From: Sulfurospirillum sp. UBA4058
GTDB taxonomy: Bacteria > Campylobacterota > Campylobacteria > Campylobacterales > Sulfurospirillaceae
Direction: 5' to 3'
DNA length: 64,000 nt
Assembly: GCA_002382085.1 (NCBI GenBank)
Contig: DFZK01000002.1
Coordinates: forward strand, 139,718 to 203,717
Part shown: piece by piece, positions 1 through 8,730 of the stretch
How positions within the stretch are numbered: position 1 is the stretch's first letter
Layout of the letters: every line of letters starts with the position of its first letter
The notes under the pieces: generated by a model
The model's database searches: none
Seen by the model: only the letters and a program-made list of their open reading frames with translations
Told to the model about the DNA's origin: nothing
Program-made: the position numbers and the translations under genes

Positions 1-439
1 ACGGCGTATTGTTTTCGTGAATGATCCGCGAATACTCTTGGTACTTTCCCTCTTTAAAATCGTCTAAGATTTCGTTTTCAAACTCGTTTCCCTCGTGTGC
101 GGGATTGAGTGGATTGTACGCGACTAATTTATAGTCGTAATTGATGTTTTTTTTCAAACGCTGTATATCGTAAATCGAACGCGTAATATACGTCGAAGAG
201 AGCAGCCTCGGATCGAAAAAATCGCGCGCAAGCATCTTTTTTTCTTTGAGCTCTTCGATCAAAGGTCGTTGCACGACGGAGACGTAATCGCGAATCGCAT
301 TCATCGTATCCAAAACGAAAAACGCCTCTTGTCTGGCGTCTTTCATCGCGAGTTCACGGTAAAAGTTGAAAAACAAAAGCGTAATGATCGCATAGAGCAC
401 GACAAAAAGCGCGATAATGATCTTAAAATTATACTTCAC
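1..439 (-). CDS. Membrane sensor protein, probably sensor histidine kinase N-terminus (partial)
   Basis: Reading the minus strand from a GTG at 439 gives an open frame to the window edge. It starts with a hydrophobic segment (about residues 5-25, rich in I, L, F and V) and continues into a soluble domain with charged helices, as in ligand-binding sensor domains such as DUF3365/Tll0287-like. The start overlaps the stop of the response regulator by 11 nt, so the two are translationally coupled, which fits a regulator-kinase operon. The kinase core lies outside the window, so the histidine-kinase assignment is inference from context. Confidence 0.55.
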   Translation of the reverse strand, partial: MKYNFKIIIALFVVLYAIITLLFFNFYRELAMKDARQEAFFVLDTMNAIRDYVSVVQRPLIEELKEKKMLARDFFDPRLLSSTYITRSIYDIQRLKKNINYDYKLVAYNPLNPAHEGNEFENEILDDFKEGKYQEYSRIIHENNTP

Positions 440-1118
440 ACACGTACCCGACGCCGTATAGATTTTTGATAAATCCGTTACCGATCTTTTTGCGCAACTC
501 TTTCACGATCGACTTGAGGGCTTCTTTGCTCGGCTGTTCAAATTCCCACATGTACTCAAAAAGCTGTTCGTACGTAATCGTTTGGTTAGGACGTTTTAAA
601 AAGTATTCGAGCAGACGGCTTTCGCTTTTGGAAAGATGAATCGTTTCGTTACGACAGGAGAGCGTTTTACGGCAATAATCATACGTGTATTCCGCGTTGA
701 TTTGAAAGCTCGGACGATGATCGACCAGTTCCAACGCTACTTCTTCCAGTGCTTTTATGAGACTGTTCTTGTCGTACGGTTTGGTGAGATACCGCGTAAT
801 TTTGAGTTCTACCGCACGCCAAAGGTACTCTTGCTCGGTGTGAGCCGAAAGAATAATAATCGGAATTTTTTTATTGACCTGACGAATTTTTTTAACGACT
901 TCAAGCCCGTCGATATGCGGAATCGAGATGTCGAGCATTAAGACGTCGTAGATGTTTCCCAAAGCCTCGTCCAAGGCTTCAAGTCCGTCTTTCACGCCGA
1001 CGACTTTACCGAAAAAAAGCTCCAAAGATTCGACGATATTGTTTAAAATAATCTCTTCGTCTTCAACGCACAGAACCTTTTTATCCGATAAAATTTCTAA
1101 AGGGTTATACTCGTTCAT
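429..1118 (-). CDS. OmpR-type two-component response regulator
   Basis: A 229-aa protein with a receiver domain (about 10-125) and a winged-helix DNA-binding domain (about 140-229). The acidic pocket is at E19/D20, the phosphoacceptor is probably D63 in the MLDISIPHIDG motif, and the conserved lysine is K113 in LTKPYD. It should bind DNA when phosphorylated by the sensor encoded just downstream, whose start overlaps this stop. Its own promoter must lie in the 380-bp gap to the HAD gene. The target genes cannot be told from the sequence. Confidence 0.85.
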   Translation of the reverse strand: MNEYNPLEILSDKKVLCVEDEEIILNNIVESLELFFGKVVGVKDGLEALDEALGNIYDVLMLDISIPHIDGLEVVKKIRQVNKKIPIIILSAHTEQEYLWRAVELKITRYLTKPYDKNSLIKALEEVALELVDHRPSFQINAEYTYDYCRKTLSCRNETIHLSKSESRLLEYFLKRPNQTITYEQLFEYMWEFEQPSKEALKSIVKELRKKIGNGFIKNLYGVGYVCEV

Positions 1119-1200
1119 AGCTGTTATCTTTTATCTCAAAATTTTCGTTTGCATCAAGCGTTGATACCAAAAGGCGAAAAAATAGTATCGGATTTTATCT

Positions 1201-1412
1201 TATAATAAAATTTTTTAAGATAAATTTTACACTAACATGTTAAACCATCAACGCCTCAAAACGGTTCTTGTTTGCTTTTAGTTTAAAAAAGGTTAGAAAA
1301 ACGTTTAATCTTTTTACCTATACTTTCAGTACCAAGACAATACCTCCTTTTTAGAAAACCTAACCACTTGAAATACCAAACGCTCGAATTGCCCGATTCG
1401 AGCGTTTCTCTC
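1201..1412 (+). ncRNA. Candidate small RNA in a gene-free gap
   Basis: The 1119-1500 gap holds no convincing ORF, yet on the plus strand it has a perfect TATAAT (1201-1206) and, about 170 bp later, a strong intrinsic-terminator hairpin (1378-1407). No gene lies upstream on this strand to use that terminator, so a transcript of about 200 nt starting near 1213 is the simple reading. Inside it, GGTTAG and CTAACC could pair to close a domain that displays a CCTCC stretch, which could contact a ribosome-binding site. I recognise no known RNA family. Expression is inference. Confidence 0.35.
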
Positions 1413-1415
1413 TTT
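1378..1415 (+). terminator. Intrinsic terminator hairpin
   Basis: A perfect 12-bp stem: AAACGCTCGAAT pairs with ATTCGAGCGTTT around the loop TGCCCG, followed by a pyrimidine-rich tract. It sits upstream of the HAD gene and no plus-strand ORF precedes it. Confidence 0.7.
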
Positions 1416-1500
1416 TTCAAACTACGCTATACTTCGTTGCATTAAAGTTCTCAATGAACGCAAAATACGCTCATACTTAGTTTTTTTTGAAGAGTCGCAC

Positions 1501-2232
1501 ATGTTTTACGGTAAAAAAGTCGTTATTTTTGATATGGACGGTACGCTCATCGATTCACTCGGCATTTGGAACGCCGTCGATGCCGAGCTTATCGGCACTT
1601 TGGGCGCACAAGCACCGGACGAATGGACGATTCAACACCGACGCGACACGCTTTTACATACCTTTGCCGACGCGCAAGATGCCTATTTAGACTATTGCGA
1701 CGTGCTACGAAAAACGTATGATGCGCCGTATTCGAACGAAGAGATTCGCGCGATGCGGTATCAAATCGCACGACGCTACCTCACAAACGTTATCGATTTT
1801 AAACCCGACGCTCCTGCATTGTTGCATTTTCTTCGCGAAACAGGCTTAACGCTTACGATCGCCAGTACGACTTCTCAGAATAATCTTCATACTTACATGT
1901 ACGAAAATGCTAAGATGATGCAAAAGGTCGATTTTGCGAAAACCTTTGCGATGATTCTCGGACGTGAAAGCGTCAGCCGCATCAAACCGCATCCGCACGT
2001 TCATCGGCTCGTGATGCAAACGCTCAATGTCACGCCTGAAGAGTGTTTAATCGTCGAAGATTCCCTCGTCGGACTCGAAGCCGCGCGTAACGCGGGTATC
2101 GATGCGATCATTGTGTACGATCGCTACGCGCACAACGATCAAGCGGCATTAAAACAAAGCGCATGCGGATATTTCGACGACTTTCAAACACTGCTTCGCG
2201 CCGCTCAAAACGAATTGGCGTCAGCCACTTAG
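1501..2232 (+). CDS. HAD-superfamily hydrolase (phosphatase / phosphoglucomutase-like)
   Basis: A 243-aa HAD subfamily IA protein. Motif I is FDMDGTLID, with nucleophile D11 and acid/base D13. Motif II is near 'IASTTS', and motif III/IV is in the 'KPHPHV...VEDSLVGLEAARNAG' segment, the usual order. An alpha-helical cap lies between motifs I and II. Such enzymes hydrolyse or isomerise small phosphometabolites in the cytoplasm; the substrate cannot be told. It follows an orphan terminator and so probably has its own promoter. Confidence 0.85.
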   Translation: MFYGKKVVIFDMDGTLIDSLGIWNAVDAELIGTLGAQAPDEWTIQHRRDTLLHTFADAQDAYLDYCDVLRKTYDAPYSNEEIRAMRYQIARRYLTNVIDFKPDAPALLHFLRETGLTLTIASTTSQNNLHTYMYENAKMMQKVDFAKTFAMILGRESVSRIKPHPHVHRLVMQTLNVTPEECLIVEDSLVGLEAARNAGIDAIIVYDRYAHNDQAALKQSACGYFDDFQTLLRAAQNELASAT

Positions 2233-2326
2233 TATCCTATCGCAAAGCGTTCGTTCCTTTTAGCTCCGAAGCTTTCTTAAAGGAAATTTCGTTATATTTT
2301 TAAATATATAAATAAAAGGACGTCCG

Positions 2327-3103
2327 ATGAGTTCACATGTAGCACTTTGGAGTCGCGCTTCCAAACATGCTCTGCAACAAAATGATTTTTCCGAAGATAG
2401 CGAACATATTTTAAACTGGATCGAAAATCAAGGCATCGGATTTGAGGGGTACTCGCTTTTGGACATCGGCTGCGGAACGGGGACGTTTGCGCTTCCTCTT
2501 GCTCTCCAAAAAGCCCACGTCACCGCACTGGATCTTTCGTGCGATATGCTCAAAATCGTCAATGAAAAAAGCGAAGCACTTAACGTCTCTATCACGCTTC
2601 AACATGCCGACTGGGGCGCATTCACGCCCGCGCAAAGCTACGACATCGTCCTTGCGTCTATGACACCCGCCATCAGCACTCAACGCGACATCGAAGCGAT
2701 GTTACATACAACCCGCTCACTGGGTATCTTCGTCGGCTGGAAAAAATACCGTAACAACTCCTTGCTCGATCTTTTGCTGATCGCCCACAACGCACCCGAG
2801 TGCCGTGCCAACCCCAGCGTTGAAGTCAAAGAGTTTTTGCATGCCTTGGAAAAAGCCTCCATCGCCTACAACGTCCACTACTTCCCCAGCACCTACAAAC
2901 GCACCTACACGTTCGCTGAAGCCAAAGAGTATGCTTACAAACAACTCATCGGTCACATGATCTTCCCCAACGAAGCCAAAATCAACGCCGTGCTAAGCGA
3001 CCTTATGCAAGACAACCTCATCGTCTCCGAAAACCGATCCGAAAAAGGCGTCGTGCTCTTTTCCAAATGCCCATTGTTGCACCATTTTAGTTTGGTGTGT
3101 TAG
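2327..3103 (+). CDS. Class I SAM-dependent methyltransferase
   Basis: A 258-aa protein with the SAM-binding motif DIGCGTG at residues 46-52 and an acidic residue at the end of strand 2 (ALDLS), the features of class I methyltransferases. The C-terminal half has no motif that reveals the substrate. ATG at 2327 follows an AT-rich tract and an AAAGGA ribosome-binding site. The gene stands alone: the next gene is separated by the hipBA operator. Confidence 0.8.
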   Translation: MSSHVALWSRASKHALQQNDFSEDSEHILNWIENQGIGFEGYSLLDIGCGTGTFALPLALQKAHVTALDLSCDMLKIVNEKSEALNVSITLQHADWGAFTPAQSYDIVLASMTPAISTQRDIEAMLHTTRSLGIFVGWKKYRNNSLLDLLLIAHNAPECRANPSVEVKEFLHALEKASIAYNVHYFPSTYKRTYTFAEAKEYAYKQLIGHMIFPNEAKINAVLSDLMQDNLIVSENRSEKGVVLFSKCPLLHHFSLVC

Positions 3104-3125
3104 AGCGTTTACATGTAAAACAATT

Positions 3126-3185
3126 TTGACTAATATATTTGACATTTACACTATAAAGTTATAAAATGTCTAAAATATTAGTCAA
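3126..3185. promoter_or_regulatory. Inverted-repeat operator/promoter of hipBA
   Basis: Two 22-nt arms (3126-3147 and 3164-3185) are inverted copies matching at 20 of 22 positions, separated by 16 nt that hold TATAAA-like -10 sequences. TTGAC elements lie within the left arm. The site ends 8 bp before the HipB-like start codon. In HipBA systems the antitoxin autoregulates by binding such palindromes, so HipB binding here would cover the promoter. Confidence 0.75.
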
Positions 3186-3193
3186 GGACAACC

Positions 3194-3436
3194 ATGGACT
3201 TCAAAACATTTGGAGCATACGTTGCGCAGCTTCGTAAAGAAAAAAAAGTCTCACAAGAACAACTCTCCCGTGACCTTGGCATCTCTCGTGCCACCATCAG
3301 CTCTCTTGAAAACGGCACTAGCTCCGATGTCGGCATCAAAAAAATACTCCACATCCTTGACTATTTAGGCTATGAGCTTACATGTAAAGAAAAATCGCCC
3401 TTCCCGACGTTTGAGGAGTTAAGAGATGAACGATAG
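3194..3436 (+). CDS. hipB: HipB-like XRE-family antitoxin
   Basis: An 80-aa helix-turn-helix protein. The XRE domain runs from about residue 8 to 62, with the recognition region 'SRATISSLENGTSSDVGIKK'. It should bind DNA as a dimer, neutralise the downstream HipA kinase and repress its own operon through the adjacent inverted repeat. Its last 11 nt overlap the hipA start, giving translational coupling. The length is typical. The codons for LTCKEK contain one of the TTACATGTAA palindromes described elsewhere. Confidence 0.85.
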   Translation: MDFKTFGAYVAQLRKEKKVSQEQLSRDLGISRATISSLENGTSSDVGIKKILHILDYLGYELTCKEKSPFPTFEELRDER

Positions 3437-4586
3437 TTTACATGTAAAAGTTTCTAACGAAAAAGCAGGCACTATCCTTCTTGAAAAGAACGAATACATC
3501 TTTGACTACACAACCGACAGTCAAGATGCCTTTGTATCTTTGAGTATGCCCGTGCGAACAAAGAGTTATGCAAACCCCAAACTCCATCCCATCTTTGAGA
3601 TGCACTTGCCCGAGGGGTATCTGCTTTCTATCATTAAAAAACATTTTTCAAAAATCACCAAAACCGATGACTTCGGACTGCTTAGACTTATGGCACATAG
3701 CATCCAAGGCAGGCTTACATACGAAGCTGGAACCACTCAAGAAGAATCAACGCTTAGTTTAGAGACGCTTTTACACCCCAAAAGTGAAACGCTTTTCGAT
3801 GAACTGGTTAGTCGTTTTGCTCTCAGCTCACCACTGAGTGGCGTTCAACCCAAAGTCTTAGCCAAAGTACTCGACAAAGTAACTTTGCCGTTGCAAGAGT
3901 ACATCGTTAAGTCATGGGGTGAGGAGTATCCGCATTTAGCACTCAACGAATTTTACTGCATGAGTATCGTCAAACGAGCAGGCATTGAAGTCCCTGAATT
4001 TTATCTTTCCGACGACAACAAGCTTTTCATCATGAAGCGTTTTGACATTAAAGAGGATGGCACTTACCTAGGTTTTGAAGATATGTGTGTTCTTCAAGCA
4101 CGCCAAACCGATGAAAAATACGAAGGCTCTTACGAACACATTGTCAAAAGTATCAAAACGTTTGTCTCACCTAAACACAAGAAAAAGGCGTTGAAGGATT
4201 TTTTTAAAATGATGGTCATCAACACCCTCGTACAAAACGGCGATGCGCACCTCAAAAACTTTGGCGTTCTCTACGAAAACATCCACAATATCTGGCTTGC
4301 ACCTGCATACGATGTCGTTTGCACGACACTCTACATCCAAAAAGACATCCCTGCTTTGCATCTTTTAGGAAGCAAAAAATGGTGGAGCAAAGCGTTTTTG
4401 CTACGTTTTGGAAAAGAGAGCTGTGAGCTAAGCCCTAGCGAGACGCTAGCCCTTTACGACGAATGTGTTGAAGCTTTACGCATCACTGCTCATGAAATGA
4501 AAGAGCGCATTGAAGGAGAAAATGATTTACATGTAAAAGCATTTTTGGGTCGTTTGGTGGAAGTTTTTGAAAGGGAAAATCAATGA
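3426..4586 (+). CDS. hipA: HipA-like Ser/Thr kinase toxin
   Basis: A 386-aa protein with the HipA N-terminal domain (about 1-105) and C-terminal kinase domain. The nucleotide loop is in SSPLSGVQPK (about 135-143). The catalytic loop NGDAHLKNF (271-279) provides D273 and N278, and the metal-binding aspartate is D296 in APAYD. All key residues are present, so the kinase looks intact, though somewhat shorter than E. coli HipA. Known HipA toxins phosphorylate aminoacyl-tRNA synthetases and cause dormancy. It overlaps hipB by 11 nt and the next gene by 4 nt. Confidence 0.9.
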   Translation: MNDSLHVKVSNEKAGTILLEKNEYIFDYTTDSQDAFVSLSMPVRTKSYANPKLHPIFEMHLPEGYLLSIIKKHFSKITKTDDFGLLRLMAHSIQGRLTYEAGTTQEESTLSLETLLHPKSETLFDELVSRFALSSPLSGVQPKVLAKVLDKVTLPLQEYIVKSWGEEYPHLALNEFYCMSIVKRAGIEVPEFYLSDDNKLFIMKRFDIKEDGTYLGFEDMCVLQARQTDEKYEGSYEHIVKSIKTFVSPKHKKKALKDFFKMMVINTLVQNGDAHLKNFGVLYENIHNIWLAPAYDVVCTTLYIQKDIPALHLLGSKKWWSKAFLLRFGKESCELSPSETLALYDECVEALRITAHEMKERIEGENDLHVKAFLGRLVEVFERENQ

Positions 4587-5023
4587 GTTCAAAAAGTTAC
4601 TCTTACGCCTTAGTCACATTACAATTCATCTTCATCGCGCTCCTCGTCATACACCACGGATTGCACACGCCAAGTATCTTTGCTTGCGTCATCGTTTTCC
4701 TAGGCGGTGGTTTTGGACTCTATACGCTAAAATGTAACACCCTGAGCAACTTCAACATCACACCAGACATCAAAGCAAACGCCTCGCTCATCACCACAGG
4801 AGCCTACCGCTACATCAGGCATCCTATGTATTTTTCCGTGCTTGTGATGATGCTTGGCGTTGTGGTGTCTAAGCCTACGCCATTGAGTCTTTTTATCTAC
4901 GTGCTTTTAGTTGTAACACTGTTTTTGAAAGCACACAAAGAAGAAATGTTGTGGATGGAACAGTCTGGTGAGTATAGAAACTATAAACAGAAAACGAAAA
5001 GAATTATTCCGTTTATACTCTAG
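4583..5023 (+). CDS. Isoprenylcysteine carboxyl methyltransferase-like membrane protein
   Basis: A 146-aa integral membrane protein with about four hydrophobic segments. The C-terminal signature GAYRYIRHPMY, followed by an E-E-x-LW...Y-x-x-Y region, is typical of the ICMT/PEMT-like family, whose members bind SAM at the membrane. It shares a 4-nt stop-start overlap with hipA, so it is transcribed with the toxin-antitoxin pair; a role in that system is not evident. The methyl acceptor is unknown. Confidence 0.75.
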   Translation: MSSKSYSYALVTLQFIFIALLVIHHGLHTPSIFACVIVFLGGGFGLYTLKCNTLSNFNITPDIKANASLITTGAYRYIRHPMYFSVLVMMLGVVVSKPTPLSLFIYVLLVVTLFLKAHKEEMLWMEQSGEYRNYKQKTKRIIPFIL

Positions 5024-5108
5024 TTTCCACGATAAAATCTTTACATGTAAAACTGTGTTTCGTCTAAAAATTCAAAGTTTAGCCCTCTTATTTCTTATTT
5101 TTCTGATT

Positions 5109-5954
5109 TCATTTTGTATTAATTGAATGCTTTTTAAAATAAGTTGGCACATTATTTTTTTTCGTTAAAGCAATTCTTACATCATCTAATTCTAAAAATA
5201 TGGCAAATTCAACATGACAATTATTCTCTGTTTTCGATATTTGCAAAGATCTATATTCTGGATATGAATTCAGTATTTTTTCAAAACTGATTCTTGCATT
5301 TTGTGTTTTAACATTTGTGGTTTCTCTAAAGTGTTTATGGATAGCACTTATATAATCCATATATTGCCTAATATATTTTTTTAAATCTATATCATCTTCA
5401 ATATCTTTAAATTCACTAATGTTGTAGTCTCTCGCCTTTATACTGTGTTTTGGAATAAATAAATTAAGTGTTTCTCCTAAAGACCAATTTTCAATTAATA
5501 ATCCATTGTGTTGCAAATGATTTCTCAAAAACATCATTATCTTAAATTTTTTGTCTTCATTTAAAGATAATTTGAAATTTTGTATATTTAAAAATTCATC
5601 TGCTAAATATTCAGTACATTGTTTATATTTATCTGTTGTAAAAGATTCTAAATAAAGCTTTGATGATGAAAAAATATTAAGAAGTCTTTGTTCTATTCTT
5701 AAACTAAAATCATTTATATCATGATAGTTAGGAAATGAACATCTATAATTAAAGAGAATATCAAATAGTTCTTTTTCAAATTCATAATAATTCATAAGAA
5801 CCATATTGTAGACATTCTCTTTTAAATGCATCTCAAAAAGAATTTCTTTCGCTTGTTTTAATTCGTTAAATAAAGCTTCGTCTATATTGTCGAGAAAGGG
5901 GTTATCTAAAACTTTTGAAAAAATGCTATATTCTGTCATATTTTTTATTCTCAT
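5109..5954 (-). CDS. Putative HEPN-motif protein, low-GC
   Basis: A 281-aa mostly helical protein with no family I can name. Residues 144-149 read RNHLQH, which fits the RX4H catalytic motif (with polar residue after R) of HEPN ribonucleases found in toxin and abortive-infection systems. A second in-frame ATG at residue 6 is an alternative start; neither has a clear ribosome-binding site. The gene is visibly more AT-rich than its neighbours and sits next to hipBA on the opposite strand, suggesting recent acquisition. The HEPN call rests on one motif plus helical character. Confidence 0.4.
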   Translation of the reverse strand: MRIKNMTEYSIFSKVLDNPFLDNIDEALFNELKQAKEILFEMHLKENVYNMVLMNYYEFEKELFDILFNYRCSFPNYHDINDFSLRIEQRLLNIFSSSKLYLESFTTDKYKQCTEYLADEFLNIQNFKLSLNEDKKFKIMMFLRNHLQHNGLLIENWSLGETLNLFIPKHSIKARDYNISEFKDIEDDIDLKKYIRQYMDYISAIHKHFRETTNVKTQNARISFEKILNSYPEYRSLQISKTENNCHVEFAIFLELDDVRIALTKKNNVPTYFKKHSINTK

Positions 5955-6005
5955 TTTATTTAAAATTTTCTAATTTTAAAAAATTCATGCTTTTACATAT
6001 AAACC

Positions 6006-6890
6006 TTACGGATACGAAACCAACACCTTCTCGATCGCCTCTTTCAGCTCAGCATTGAGGTTATCCATCTTATTCACCATCCATACAAGATAGTTACGGT
6101 CTATCTCTAACACTTCGAGCGGCGTTTTACCGGCGTATTTGCCGAAGCTGATGGTGAGGGTAATGTCCTCTTTGGTGGATTCGAGGGCGTGGAGTATGGA
6201 GGCTTTCATGTCTTCGTCGAGTCCGTTGGCGTTTAGCATGTAGTGGAGGTCTTGGCGGTCGGTTTTGGCGATGTCGATGAACTTTTTGCCTTTGTTTTTA
6301 CCGTACGGAATGTGGCTTAGGATGATGGGCTCGGAACAGAGCAAGATCATCTTGGGGATGGAGTGCTCGTCGCACAGGCGTTCAAAGAGGTATTTGAGCA
6401 CGATGACATCGCCTAACGCGTCGTGTGCGTTGACGCGGATGCCGAGCTTTTGCTCGAGTGCCTCTTCTTCACGGTAAAGTCCCCATTGGTAGCGTTTGTA
6501 CTGCAAACTAAACGACCCCTCAAGTGGATAGTACGCGCGAAGCACGCGAAAGGTGTCGATGAGGCTCATCTGCGAGCTAAAGCCCTCTTTGGCAAGCATG
6601 CCAAGGTCAAACGCGGCATTTTGAATGACGAGGATATTCGCAGGCGAATTAAGCTCCATTAGCCTTTTGTACGCCTTGGTTTGCACACACGTTGGCTCGC
6701 CCTCGACCTTTTCAGGCGTGATGTGGTGGATCGCCATTGCTTCGTAAGAGATGGGCAGAGGCGGTTTGCACAGCGCGTCATGCACCTCTTCGATTTCAAA
6801 CTCCTCGTTCAGCACCAAAAAGCTGAGCTGGCAGATGCGGTCTTTTTCATACATTCCCGTGGTTTCGGTATCTAACACGATGATCTTCAT
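6006..6890 (-). CDS. DnaQ-fold 3'-5' exonuclease with ExoX-like C-terminal repeats
   Basis: A 294-aa protein starting at the ATG at 6890, preceded by AGAGGA; an in-frame upstream ATG at 6941 lacks a site. The exonuclease domain has ExoI motif LDTETTG (residues 5-11), an ExoII-like 'NAAFDLGML', and ExoIII 'HDALGDV', giving the DEDDh set. Two C-terminal copies of a short element, 'YGKNKGKKF' and 'FGKYAGKTP', each followed by a D-R-x-x-L/Y pattern, resemble the tail of exonuclease X-like proteins. It probably degrades or trims DNA. It is a solitary gene divergent from the ABC operon. Confidence 0.75.
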   Translation of the reverse strand: MKIIVLDTETTGMYEKDRICQLSFLVLNEEFEIEEVHDALCKPPLPISYEAMAIHHITPEKVEGEPTCVQTKAYKRLMELNSPANILVIQNAAFDLGMLAKEGFSSQMSLIDTFRVLRAYYPLEGSFSLQYKRYQWGLYREEEALEQKLGIRVNAHDALGDVIVLKYLFERLCDEHSIPKMILLCSEPIILSHIPYGKNKGKKFIDIAKTDRQDLHYMLNANGLDEDMKASILHALESTKEDITLTISFGKYAGKTPLEVLEIDRNYLVWMVNKMDNLNAELKEAIEKVLVSYP

Positions 6891-7024
6891 AGCATTTCCT
6901 CTTGCAACATTGCGTGCATTGTACTTCGACCTAGCTTTCAAATGTTTTACATGTAAAGGTAATTCATACTCTGTTCATATTGGTTTTCTAAAATTGTCAC
7001 AATCATACAACAAAAGGAACACTC

Positions 7025-8107
7025 GTGGTCTCACTCTTTTTTAAAGCGCTGAACCGTAACCGCTTTAAAACCTTTCTCATTTACCTGAGCATTACCGTCG
7101 CGATCACGGCTATTTTTATGATCACGTCGATCTCAAAGGGCATCATCGGTATGTATGCCACGATGCTGAAATCCGAGGGCGACATCATCATCACCCAAGC
7201 CAAAATCGCCGACACCTTTTTCAGCGATGTGCCCGTTTCCATCATGCCCTCCGTTCAAGCAATCACTGGGGTGAAAGAGGTCTACGCGCTCATCCTTGGC
7301 GCCAGCCCTATCAATGAGCTTCCCATCGCCGCGATTTACGGTGTAAGCGAGAACCGTTTTAAGACCTACGCACTGATAGAGGGAAGCTACCCAAAAAAGG
7401 GCGAAGTCATCCTTGGAAAGAACATCAACGCGAGGCTTCACACACCCAAAACAGTCACGATCTCCAACAAAACGTTCACGGTCTCAGGCATCTTTGAAAA
7501 CGGTGTAGGGTTTGAAGATGGCGGAGCGGTACTAACACGTGGGGATGCGAGTGCTATCTTCAACAAAGAAGCGTCCATCGTACTGGTCAGCATCGACAAA
7601 GAGACAAATGCCGAAAAACTCATAGAGCATATCAATGCACTAAGTTCAGACATCGAAGCCAAAACTACGCATGCGTTTGTGGACAATTACAACCAGTTCA
7701 AGATCATCGAGACCTCCGCCAATGTCATCAGTGCGGTGGCGTTTTTGATGGGTCTTTTGGGCATTGCAAGCCTCATTAGCATCACGATCAATGAGCGCAG
7801 AAGCGAGTTTGGCATCCTTCGCGCCATCGGCAAACCTTCCTCGTACATCTTGCGTATGGTTGTAGGTGAGACGTTCATCATCACCTGCATTGGTTTTATC
7901 TCGGCACTTTTGCTCTCCAAAGCGTTACTTTTTATGATCGCGCATATCGAGAAATTTCAAGGCTATGTGAACGGTGAGCTAAGCTTTCAGACCATCGTCG
8001 TTGTTTTTGGATTTTCCCTGTTTATGGCACTTTTGGGCGCATTGCTTCCTGCGTACAGTGCTTCGAAGATCGATCCGATCATTTTGATTCAACGAGGTGC
8101 GTTATGA
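7025..8107 (+). CDS. MacB/FtsX-type ABC transporter permease
   Basis: A 360-aa protein with an N-terminal membrane helix (about 18-40), a large extracytoplasmic domain (about 45-235) and three C-terminal membrane helices, ending in the 'GALLPAYSASKIDPI' signature of FtsX-family permeases. The start is GTG with an AAAGGA site. Such permeases work with a LolD-type ATPase to move lipoproteins, peptides or macrolides out of the inner membrane. The ATPase follows with a 4-nt overlap. It heads a run through 13.2 kb whose genes nearly all overlap or abut. Confidence 0.85.
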   Translation: MVSLFFKALNRNRFKTFLIYLSITVAITAIFMITSISKGIIGMYATMLKSEGDIIITQAKIADTFFSDVPVSIMPSVQAITGVKEVYALILGASPINELPIAAIYGVSENRFKTYALIEGSYPKKGEVILGKNINARLHTPKTVTISNKTFTVSGIFENGVGFEDGGAVLTRGDASAIFNKEASIVLVSIDKETNAEKLIEHINALSSDIEAKTTHAFVDNYNQFKIIETSANVISAVAFLMGLLGIASLISITINERRSEFGILRAIGKPSSYILRMVVGETFIITCIGFISALLLSKALLFMIAHIEKFQGYVNGELSFQTIVVVFGFSLFMALLGALLPAYSASKIDPIILIQRGAL

Positions 8108-8730
8108 TTTTGGAAGCACGCGGCATTACGCACTACTATAAAAACGATCTTGCGTTAGATAATGTCAATTTTACGGCTCAAAAGGGCGAATTTATCGCCA
8201 TCGTCGGAGAAAGTGGCGGTGGAAAATCAACCCTGCTTTCCATTCTCTCCTCCCTGCTTCGCCCTAGCCGTGGGGAACTTTTTTTTGAAGGAAAGGCGTA
8301 CACGCAGATCAAAGACATCGACGCGTTTCGTCAAAAAGAGATCGGGTTTATCTTCCAGTTTCACTACCTCATCAGTTATCTAAGTGTGCTCGAAAACATC
8401 AAGCTCGCCGCGATTGATCCACACAGCAGTGACATTGAAACGCTCCTCAAACAATGTGGCATCGAAGCGATCCAGAACAAATACCCTGATGAGATTTCAG
8501 GTGGGCAACGCCAACGCGTCGCGATCGTGCGCTCCCTCATCAATCGCCCCAAAGTCCTTTTTGCCGATGAACCCACCGGCAACCTAGACTCGCACAATTC
8601 GCAAAACATCTACGAACTGTTCAAAACGCTCTCCAAGGGCGGCACAACCCTTATCATCGCAACGCACGATCGCAAAATATCGGAGTATGCAGACAAAATT
8701 ATCGAGGTCAACGATGGAAAAATTCTCTAG
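8104..8730 (+). CDS. LolD/MacB-type ABC transporter ATPase
   Basis: A 208-aa nucleotide-binding subunit with Walker A GESGGGKST (residues 35-43), Q-loop 'FIFQFHYL', signature 'EISGGQRQRVAI', Walker B 'VLFADEPTGNLD' and the switch histidine in 'IIATHD'. Everything needed for ATP hydrolysis is present. It pairs with the permease just upstream and overlaps the next gene by 17 nt. The transported substrate is unknown. Confidence 0.92.
   Translation: MILEARGITHYYKNDLALDNVNFTAQKGEFIAIVGESGGGKSTLLSILSSLLRPSRGELFFEGKAYTQIKDIDAFRQKEIGFIFQFHYLISYLSVLENIKLAAIDPHSSDIETLLKQCGIEAIQNKYPDEISGGQRQRVAIVRSLINRPKVLFADEPTGNLDSHNSQNIYELFKTLSKGGTTLIIATHDRKISEYADKIIEVNDGKIL

Noticed and set aside
3108..3119. TTTACATGTAAA as a HipB operator
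   Set aside because: The same 12-mer occurs throughout the window inside unrelated genes; the long 3126-3185 inverted repeat is the better operator.
5040..5051. TTTACATGTAAA after the ICMT-like gene as a terminator
   Set aside because: The palindrome has no loop and no T tract.
8687..8713. Start of the oxidase-like gene at 8687
   Set aside because: This lies deep in the ABC ATPase gene without a ribosome site; the ATG at 8714 has GAGG at the right distance.
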